A DNA stretch of 64,000 nucleotides, taken from the NCBI GenBank assembly GCA_948436975.1, contig CAOJJB010000002.1:62001-126000 (forward strand), read 5' to 3'. Positions 1 to 10,700 of the stretch are shown in pieces; position 1 is the first letter of the stretch; the number at the start of each line of letters is the position of its first letter. The position numbers and the translations under genes were made by a program. The notes under the pieces are model-generated. The model was given only the letters and a program-made list of their open reading frames with translations, had not been told where the DNA came from and did no database searches. The DNA comes from an uncultured Clostridium sp. (GTDB lineage Bacteria > Bacillota > Clostridia > TANB77 > CAG-508).

Positions 1-1748
1 GTATGAATAATGTAATAATATCAAAAACAATACCAAAAGAATTTACTTTAGTAAATGCAACAGAGGGATACAATTATGATGAAGCTTCAAGAGTTTTACA
101 ATGGAATATAGCTAGTTTAGAGAAAAAACAGGATAAATCTTTTAAAGTAACATTAAGAGTTAATGAATTAGATGAAAATTTAGTAGAAAAAAATGTAACA
201 ACAGACACAACAGTAAAAGCTGATAATACAGATATATATACATCTAATAGTAATTCAATATATATAGCAAGACCAGTACTTGTAATAACTCAAACAAGTA
301 GTAATGAAAGTACATATGTAAAAGAAGGAGAAACTTTAAAATATACATATATGGTAAGAAATGAAGGAAAAGCAACAGCTACTTTTGTAAACTTATCTGA
401 AATAGTACCAGAAGGAATTGGTATTACAAAAATTAATTATAAAATAGATAATATAGAAACAAATAAAGAAGGATTAATGAGAGATAATGTAAAAATAACA
501 ACTCATATATCTCCAGGATCAGAATTATTAGTAAATTTAGAAGCAGTAGCTTTAAGTTTAGATGGAGCACAAGAAAAAACAGTTTCAAATTATGCAACAG
601 TAAATTCAAAAGAAACAAAAGAAATAAAAAGCAATTCTATAACTCATATAGTAGAAGCATTAGATAATAATACTAATAGAGTAGATGAAGAACCAGGTAT
701 ATATACTCTAACAGAAGATAATATACAAAAAACTTACAAAATATCTGGACTAGCATGGTTAGATAGTAATAAAGATGGTATGAGAAGTAATGATGAAGAA
801 TTATTTAGTGGAGTAGTAGTAAAATTAATTGATAGTACAACAGGAGTTATACAAGATACACTAACAACAGATACAAATGGAGAATATGTATTTACAGGAA
901 TAAAAAATGGAACATATTTAATAGTATTTGAATATGACAATAAAAAATATACTGTTACAACATACCAAAAAGATGGAATAGCAAGTAATGTAAATTCAGA
1001 TGCAGTTTTAACAACTATAAGTCAAGAAGGAAAAGAACAAGAAGGAGCAGTAACAGATATAATAAAAGTTGAAAATGGAAGTGTTTCAAATATAGATATT
1101 GGCTTAAACTTAATAAATATTTTTGATTTAAAACTAGATAAAACAATATCAAAAGTTATGGTACAAACTTCAAAAGAAACAGTAACAGAAAATTATAATA
1201 ATGTAAGTTTAGCAAAAGCTGAAATAGCATCTAAATATTTATCAGGTGCAACAGTATATGTAGAATATACAATAATAGTATCAAATATAGGAGATATTTC
1301 AGGATATGCTAAAAAAATAGTTGACTATATACCAAATGGAATGACATTTAATTCAGCATTAGATGTAAATTCAGGTTGGTATACAGGAACAGATGGAAAC
1401 TTATATAGTGAAGCTCTGCAAGATAAAGAATTAAAATCAGGTGAGAGTGCAACAGTTAAATTAATTTTATCTAAACAAATGACAGAAGAAAATACAGGAA
1501 TAGTAAATAATTTAGCAGAAATTTATGAAGATTATAATACATATGGAATTACAGATAAAAATTCAACACCAGGAAATAAAGTTCAAAGTGAAAACGATTT
1601 AGGTTCAGCAGATGTAATTATATCTATAAAAACAGGTGAAGTATTTATATATATTTCTGTTATAGTAACAAGTATTTTATTAGGAAGTATAGTAATATTT
1701 ATAACTTATAATAAGCTTTCAATAGCAAAAAGAAAGAAGGTGATCTAA
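1..1748 (+). CDS. DUF11/SdrD-B-like surface protein A, C-terminal part (5' end outside window)
   Basis: This is the C-terminal 580 or so residues of a secreted wall protein whose start lies upstream. Its first visible residues (NNVIISKTIPKEF) align with an internal part of the paralogue at 11762-16774, so the apparent ATG at position 3 is not a start. In order it shows a DUF11-like Ig repeat, an SdrD-B-like domain beginning GLAWLDSNKDGMRSN with the YVFTGIKNGTYLIVFEYD segment, a second DUF11-like domain (KLDKTISKV to NNLAEIYEDYN), then SIKTGE, one membrane helix and a basic tail. The end resembles a sortase signal, but the motif lacks the usual Pro. It is followed 1 nt later by B, with an SD (gaagg) inside its last codons, so A and B are co-transcribed. 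The role is inferred to be surface adhesion or stalk; the ligand is unknown. Confidence 0.85.
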   Translation, partial: MNNVIISKTIPKEFTLVNATEGYNYDEASRVLQWNIASLEKKQDKSFKVTLRVNELDENLVEKNVTTDTTVKADNTDIYTSNSNSIYIARPVLVITQTSSNESTYVKEGETLKYTYMVRNEGKATATFVNLSEIVPEGIGITKINYKIDNIETNKEGLMRDNVKITTHISPGSELLVNLEAVALSLDGAQEKTVSNYATVNSKETKEIKSNSITHIVEALDNNTNRVDEEPGIYTLTEDNIQKTYKISGLAWLDSNKDGMRSNDEELFSGVVVKLIDSTTGVIQDTLTTDTNGEYVFTGIKNGTYLIVFEYDNKKYTVTTYQKDGIASNVNSDAVLTTISQEGKEQEGAVTDIIKVENGSVSNIDIGLNLINIFDLKLDKTISKVMVQTSKETVTENYNNVSLAKAEIASKYLSGATVYVEYTIIVSNIGDISGYAKKIVDYIPNGMTFNSALDVNSGWYTGTDGNLYSEALQDKELKSGESATVKLILSKQMTEENTGIVNNLAEIYEDYNTYGITDKNSTPGNKVQSENDLGSADVIISIKTGEVFIYISVIVTSILLGSIVIFITYNKLSIAKRKKVI

Positions 1749-1749
1749 T

Positions 1750-4700
1750 ATGGAAAAAAGAATATTAAATAAAATTATAATTACATTTATAATTATAATT
1801 TCTGTATTAGGAATTACTTCTAGAATTTTTGCAGGACTTGATGATCATGAACATTTTAAAACAGGAGAAAATACAGAAGAATATATAGGAACTACACCAG
1901 AGTGGAGTGGATTAGGAGAAAATGATGGAATAATAACTAGAGAAGGTGGAACTACTAAAAACGCTGTAAATGTTGTTTATGATGATGGAGAAACAGAAGT
2001 TGGATCAGGTGGAGGAGGAGATTTAGGTTATGGTGGAACTTGGAATGGAAGTAAGAAATTCAATGATAAATATATTGTTTCCACACCAACAGAGTTTAAT
2101 TTTGACACAGATAAAAGTGGTAATACAAATGTAGTTTGGGTTCAGAATTTGTGTGAATATTTAAAAGTTATATGTAATCAAAAAGGAAAACCGCTAACAG
2201 GAAATAAAAAATATGTAAAAGATATAATAGCAGATGGTTATTGGGCACATATGTCATATCTTAATATTGAAAGAAAAGGTGATCTTGCTGCTATAGAATT
2301 ACATGATATGGGAAATTCTAGTTCGGAAAGTGGTTACTCACAACTATCAGAAACAGGGTTAGAAGAAATAAAAAAAGGTTCATATTGGCTTGCTAGAACA
2401 TATAATATAGAAGATGCTAATACTGTTATAAATAGTGTAGCAGAACTAGATAAAAAGGCTGAGATATATACAAAATATTTTAGAACTTCTTGTAAATATT
2501 CAGAGAAAGAAAAAATAGAATGTGGTACAAATAATTTAGCAGCAAAAGCATTTATTCTTTCAGAAGCAATAGATAGTGATAAACATATATATAATTATGA
2601 TGATAAAGAAAAAACACCTGTGCAAATAGCTTGGTGGAAGTTAGAAAAAAAAGAAGAAAAGCAAAAAGATGACGAAAACAATAGTGATGACAAAGAAGGG
2701 GATAAATTATTAGATGCTGCATTAGATTTTCAAAATTATATAACAAATCCAAGATTAGCTGGTGGAACTTCTATAGAAGAAGATATAACAGGTTATAGAT
2801 TTAAAGGTTTTCCTATAAAATATGATCCAAAATTTATTAAAACGGAATATACTACAGTTTTTTCAGAAGAAAAACAACAATGGACAATTGGACCATTTAA
2901 AATTGATTATGTACATGATAAGGATTTTGCTTTTATAAATAATATGGATGTATATGCTAAACTTAATGATAATACAGAAACAGTTGTAAATAAAGAAAAT
3001 TATTCAATTGCTATAAAAAAAGCTGGCTTGCCAGCAAGTGCTAATTTAGAAAAATTAGAAGAAAAGGTTTTTCCTGGAGATAATAAAGAATTTTATATAA
3101 TTTTAAATTATGATGAAAATTTTAGAGAATTAGTAAATATAAAAGTAGATTTTCAATATATGAATGCTGGAGGAAGATATTCAGTTTATAGTGGAATATA
3201 TAATAAAGTAAGTATGAATGCACATATTTATGGAGAATATTCAACAAAAAAACTTGAAGAAGCCAAAAAGTTTTTTGATAATATAAAGAACTTAAAAAAA
3301 GATTTTAGAGAGTGTGCAATATGGTATGAGGGAAAATATCGTTTAATAAGTAGTTTAACAGATGAAGAAATAAATGACATTATGGATAAATGTGTTAGAA
3401 ATGCTGTAACAGATAATTTTGGTCAAGCTACAAAACAAATTGATATATATGGAGCTAGACAGATTGGAGAAGATGCAGCTAATGCATTTTTAGAAGATAG
3501 ATTTTTAACAGCATATTTAGTAGAATCCAATTATTTAGTATGGAATAATTATACAAAAGAAAAATTAGAACAAGCTGTAGATCAGTTTAGTGGAGTATCT
3601 GATGAGAATATGACTGATAATCAAAAGTTGATATATGAAACAGCAAAAGATTTGTTAAATTTTTGGGGATTTTTACAAATGAAAATTCCTGCACATACAT
3701 ATCCAATACCAGATCCAGTTGATTTTTATATTTGGAAAGATCTAGAATTCAAAAACGATGATGGTGATGATAAAGAGGCACAAGAACAAGTATTATCAGG
3801 AGGAGCAGCAAGATGGTGGGAATACACATCAATAAATTTAAACACAAATTGGAACTCATCAGCAACAATACAAGTAAAAAAAGAAACAGATAAAAAAATA
3901 GAAAATGGAACAGTATTCCATTTTGAAGTAGACATAATAGAAAACAATGAAGTAAAAAGAACAGAAAAACTACAAATAAAATACAGAAATGGAGCAGAAA
4001 ATACAGCAGAAACAAAACCTTATGAATGGGACAGAAACTCACAAAATCCAACCTATGTAGTAAGAGAAGTAAAAATAAATGAAAAAGAATACACCCTAGA
4101 CAAAATAGAACCACAAACAGGACAACTAGTAGATGGACAAACAGCAAAAGTAACAGTAAAAAACAAAGTAACACAAAAAACAGGAAGTTTAAGAATAACG
4201 AAAGAAATAGAAAAAACAAAACTAAATACAAACCAGTACAGTATAATAGGACAAGAATTTAATTTGGATGTAACAATAAGTGGAGAATGTGAATTCAGAT
4301 ATAATGGTGAAAATAAAGTAGTTACAAAAGAAAAATCAATAACAATACCAGTAAAAATAAAAGCTGTATCAGAAGAAGCATCAGATGCAGAAAAAGCAGC
4401 AGCATCATGGAAATTAGAAAATGTAATCTGGACAGGAAATGAAGCACCAACATATGAAGTAAAAGAATCTGATGCTTCATCAAAAGGAGCTGATAGATTA
4501 CAAATAACACCTGAAAAAGGAAAATTAAAAAATAATGAACCAGTAAAAATAGTAGTAAAAAATAAATTTATTGAATTTGAAGACAATAGTTTAGGAATTA
4601 CAAAAACAGTATCTGATCTACAGACATCAGAAGTAAATGAGGGAATACCAATTAAATTTACAGACCTTATACCAGAAAAACAATTATCAGAAATAGCCTT

Positions 4701-7700
4701 TAAGTTCAAAGTGAACCTATATAGTGATAAAGACTATAAAATAAGACTAAAAGATAAAGCAGGAAACGATATAGGTGAACAAGAAGTTATAGTAAATTTA
4801 AAAAGAACAGCATCAGAAACTGGTGAAGGCGAATGGGAATGGGAAAGTGTAGATATACCCTATAAATATATATATGGAAACAGCCCATATTTCACAATAG
4901 AAGAAACCAAAATGTGTCCAGTTCATAGAGATAATTGTACACAAGGTGATAAATGTGAATATATGTATATGACAGAATTTGATAAAACAGAAACACTAAA
5001 AGAGTTAAATAAATTAGTAGAAAAAGGAGTTTTAGAACAAGTTGAGATTACTAGTAATAACATAATAAGAGGAAAAATCCCTGAAACTCAAAAAAATACT
5101 AAAATTCCTGTTGCAGTAGTCAACAGTACAAGTGTAGATGACATGCACAAAGGAAAAATTGTATTAAATAAAAAGATAACAGAAGAAGAATTAATAGGAC
5201 AAAGTTTTGATTTTAAGGTAAAAGTAAAAGGAACTTTTATATATAAAGGTATTTTGTATAAAGATACGACAATACGACTAAAAACAGACAAAACAGCTAT
5301 AATAGATGAAGAAAATAATAATACAGATTTTATAACAATAAAAGTAGATCAATCAAAATTTAATACATGGGAATCAGAACAATTTTGGTGGATTGGAGAA
5401 GCACCACTATGTACAGTAGAAGAAAATATAGCAGGAAAAACTATTACAACAAAAGATGGACTAGTTAAAGAAATACATGTTTCAGGATTGCCAGAAACGC
5501 CAAAAGCTTTAACAGAAGGGGAAAAAGATCAAGATAATGTTTATGTAATAACATTTAATGCAGAAAATAGTATAGATAATGATAATACAACACATTCAGG
5601 AAGAATAAAAATAAAAAAAGAATTAGAAAATTCAGAAAGATGTACACAAGAATATATAGATTCATTAACTTTTACATTTAAAGTAAGAATATACAAAAAA
5701 AATGAACTTGGAGAAATAGAAATAGATAAACAAATAGTAAAACTTGGAACAGAAGTAGGAAAACCACCAAGACTAGATGAAACAACTGGGAAATATACTT
5801 GGGAATATGAATCAGCAAAATACGTTTGGAAAGAAGGAGAAAAATTATACTATACTATCGAAGAACCTGAAAGCGATATACCACAAAATATAAGTTTTGT
5901 AAAATTGGATGGAGAAGGAACACCTAATGATGCACAAAAAACAATCTCAGGAACTTTAAAAGATAGTGGAGAAAAAGTATCTCCAGAAGAAAATGGAGAA
6001 GATGAATCACAAGTAAAAGAAGAAGATGTGTATACAATAGTAAATTGTACAAACAAAGTAGAACCACAAAAAGGAAGATTACCAATAAATAAAAGTCTAA
6101 CAAGTGAAGGACTAGATTTATCACAATTCAAGTTTAAAGTAACATTAACTGGTAAATTCTATTACAAAGAACTAAAAGAAGAAAATTACAAAGATTCAGA
6201 ATATGTAGTTGATTTACAATCAGGCACTGATGGTAAATGTGAAACAGAAGATATTTGGTGGTATGGAAATGCACCAACATATGTAGTAGAAGAAATTGAA
6301 TCAGATGTAGCTAAAGTAGATAGCATACAAAATGAAACAGGAACAATACTAGCAGGAGCTGGTAATCCAACATACACACCAAATCCAGTAGTATTTGTAA
6401 ATAACCCAAATGATGTAAAAGGAACACTAAAAATAACTAAAATAATGGAAACTAATGGGCAAAATCCAAACCAAGAATTTACTTTTAAAGTTATAATAAA
6501 AAAAGGCGATAAAGAAATTTATAATAATCAAATAAGTATAAAAGCAGGTGAAACTTGGACATCACAGCCAATTATTTGGAAAAAGGGAGAACAAACACCA
6601 ACTTACACAGTAGAAGAAATAAATATTCCAGAAAGTACAAACTTTGTTAATATAGGAGAAACAGGTAATTCAGCAGCAGAAGTAGAAGGACAAAAAGTAA
6701 AAGGAACACTAAAAGAAGATGGAGAAGTAAGTGTTAAAGCAACAAATTCATTAAAGGAAAGAAAAGGTAGTAAATTTAAAATTACAAAAAGTGTTATGTT
6801 AAATAAATTATATGATCCATCAGAACTACAAGAAAAGAAATTCACAATATATATAAAAATAGAAGGTACAAATACAAATCTTAATGGGCAAGCTAAAAAA
6901 ATAAAAGAAGGTCTATATTCTATTGAATTAAAAGATGGCGAAAGTTATGAATCACCAGAAATAATTTGGTATGGAGATAAAGCACCAACAATAACAGTAA
7001 CAGAAGCAGAAGTAGGAGATCCATGGAAAAGACCACATTATTCAAATAATGGAGATACAGGACTTACACTTGTAGAAAATGAAACAGTATCTACTGTAAT
7101 AACAAACTATCCAAACACAATAATGGATTTAACTATGGATTTAGCAGGAAAAGTTTGGGAAGATGAGGCACAATCTTCTGATAAAAATACAAAAGAATCA
7201 TTACCAAACGGAATTGCAAACTTAGTAGAAGAAGGTATAGATGGAGTTGAAGTATATGTGTATAGAGTTGCTTCAGGAAATGGTAAAGAAGACAGAAAAT
7301 TAGCAGTAGCACATGGAGATATATATAATTCAGAAATATCATTTCCAGTAATAACCTCTGGAGGAGGAAACTGGAAAGTAACAGGATTACCAGTAACAGG
7401 ACTTACAGCAGCAGATAAATCAAATGGATATAATAAAGTAAAATATGATGTAGAATTTGTTTATGATGGACAAACATATGAACCAACAACATTATTGTCA
7501 TATGATAATGATGATAAATATAAAACTGGAAGTGCTAAAGACTATATAGAACAAACCCCAGCAGAGAGAATTAAAAAATATGGAAATTCATCATTAGCAC
7601 TAGATTATAATAGAGATGAAGTAAATAATAGAATTCAAAGTGTATATGGAAAAACACAAATAGATGGTTCAGGAAATACTATAGGTACAGTAAATGGAAA

Positions 7701-10700
7701 ATCAGGGACAAGTGATGTATATTATAAAGCAGAAGTACCAGTATCTGATAGTGGTAATAGAGTAATTTCTAAATTACAAACAACAGATAATACAGGAGTA
7801 GCTTATAATTTATATAAAACAAAAGCGAGAACTTCAACAGCAGGATTACAATTCCCAGTTGATAATGCTTATAAAGTAGGATATACAGGTTGTACTTATA
7901 CTGTTATTAATGAAACTAATGTACCAACACAACATTATAAAGCATTATACTCACATTGTTTGCATATTAATTTAGGACTTGTAAGAAGAAAAAATGTAGA
8001 TATAGAAGCAACTAAAGATTTATATTCAGCAAAAATAGTAGTAGATGGAAAAGAGTTAGATTATAAATTTAATTCATTAAGTGATTTAATAGCAAAACAA
8101 AAAGGTGATAATTATACTAAAGAAATTAATTATCAAGAATTAGATACTACTAAATATAAATTAGGATTATATAAAACAGATTACTATTATAGAGCAGAAA
8201 TATATAGAAGTAATAAAGAAGTATATGACAATATAGTAAATTATTATAAAAGTTTCAGTGGTAAACTAGTAGAAGATTCAGAAATTGAAGTATACTTAAT
8301 ATATAAAATTGGACTATATAATATTTCTGATCCAAAATATATAGTAAAAATCAATGCATTAGATGATTATGCAGAAAACTCTTTAGGAACACCAGTTAAT
8401 ACTGAAATAAAAAAAGTAATAAATGGACAAGAAAAGTTAGTTGCAAATACATCTTATATATCTTCAGAAAATTACTCAGTAAGCTTACCAGAAGGAGCTA
8501 GATCAGTTACATGGAAAACAGAAGAAACTAAAATATCTAGTTCAGATGGATTAGTATATAATAAATTTAAAGCTGATAATTTGGAAATTAGTTTAAAAAG
8601 CGGAGAAAGTCAACATATATATGTAACATATGCAGTACAAAAAGGAAATATGGATAATGTTCAAGATTGTATCAAATTAGGAACAAAATCAAATATAATA
8701 GAAATTGCAAATTACTCAACATATTATACAAATGGAAAATTTGCAGGAAAAATAGATAAAGACTCAGCACCTTCAAATATAAATATAAATAGTTATAATG
8801 ATGAAAAGAAATGGTATGAAGATGACTCAGATGCAGCACCAGTATTAATTTTAAATCTATTACAAGAAACTAGAGAAATAAATGGTGTAGCTTGGGAAGA
8901 TAAACCAGGAGATAAAGCTATTGGTGATGGTATAAGACAAAAAGAAGAAGCTGTAATAGGTGGACTAACAACACAACTTATAGAAAAAATACAATTACCA
9001 GATAAAAATGACAATAATAATATTAAAGAATATGAATTATTATGGCCAACCAACGAACCATTAAATAGTTTAGGTGGAAAATCAATAGAATATCTAACAG
9101 GATTTACTAGCACAACAGAAACTTCAAGAGAACCAGTAAAAGACAGTGAAGGAAGAATTATAAAAGCTGATAATGGAGAAATACTAGCGCCAGCAGGACA
9201 ATATAATTTTATAGGAATACCAACAGGAAATTATGTAGTAAGATTTTTATATGGAAATGATAAAACAAAACTAGAAAATCCGAACCATGTAACACTAAGA
9301 CCAGCAGAAGCTCTAACAGAAGAAGGAGAATTATATGGAAATAATTCAAATATATTAACAGCAAATTATGATAAGGATAAAGAAGGCGCAACACCAGCTG
9401 TATATAATGGTCAAGATTATAAAACAACTATTTATCAAAATACAGACAAAGTAAACAATATAAATGATAGAGGATACTTAAAGAATTCAGAACATAATCT
9501 AGAATCAGCAGAACTCGCAAAAGAAAAAGTTTCAGATGCTAGAGATAGTGAATATAAAAGATTAGATGTAATAGCAAATTCAGAAACTATTACAAATCCA
9601 AATTCTACTATCATGTCAACAGCAAATGATTTAAATGAAGACCATAAAAAATTATATGAAGACTATAGTATGTTTGCAGATACAGCAAAACTAAATCTAA
9701 ATATAGAAGCAAAAGAAGCATCAGGATTAGGTGGAGTAAACTCTACAGTAGTACAAGGAACAGTATTAAAAGGTGGATCTATATCAATTCAAAAAACATC
9801 TACAAATTATAAAATTGATAATATAGATGTAGGTTTAATAGAAAGACCAGAAACAGATTTAGTTCTTGACAAACAAATAAATGAAATAAAATTAACAACA
9901 AATGATGAAAAAGTTATATTTGATGCTAGATATAATATAGAATATAAGCAAGGAACAAAAACTGAGGCTAAAGATAAAGTTATAATAAAAGAATTACCTA
10001 ATAATGAATATCTATATGTAGAAGTAGAATTAGATATGGAAAATTCAAAAGGTATAGATCAATTACAAGCATTAAACAAAATAGAAGAAAAACCAAAAAA
10101 TAAAGCTTGTGATGGTACACAAAACTTTAGATTTATAAATGTAGATGCCGAAATACTTCAAGGAACAACAATAGAACTTACATATCAATTCACAGCATTA
10201 AATGTAGGAGAAACAGATTATGTAGGAAAAACATTATATGATAAAACTGTATACAATGAAGATGAGTATAAAACAAAAGGAGTTAGTATAGACAGTAGCA
10301 GTCAAGTAATAAAATCTAACATAAAAGAATTGGCTCAAAAAGCTAGAAAAGCCAGTGTAGCAAATAATGTAAACTTAGGAGAATACTTAGGAACAATGTA
10401 CTATACAGGAAAACTAGCAGCTGGAAATGAAGATAAAATAGTAAAAACAAAAGTAAGACAAGTTATAGACTATGTAGATAATGACTCAGTATTTACACAA
10501 AGCTACAACACAGATAATAACCATATGTGGAGAAATACAAGTATAACAGAACTAACAGGAAATGGATATGCAGAAAATAGATTAGTAAATTCACTAGTAA
10601 TACCAGAATATGAAATATTAGATCCAAAAGCTATTTCATATATAACAGCACAAAAGAAAAATGTAATATTAAGTATAGATAATCAAAGTCAACCAACAGC

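Noticed and set aside
3850-7115. Regular repeats as a CRISPR array or VNTR
   Set aside because: Repeat units are 330-450 nt, in frame and similar at protein level only. They are Ig-like domains.
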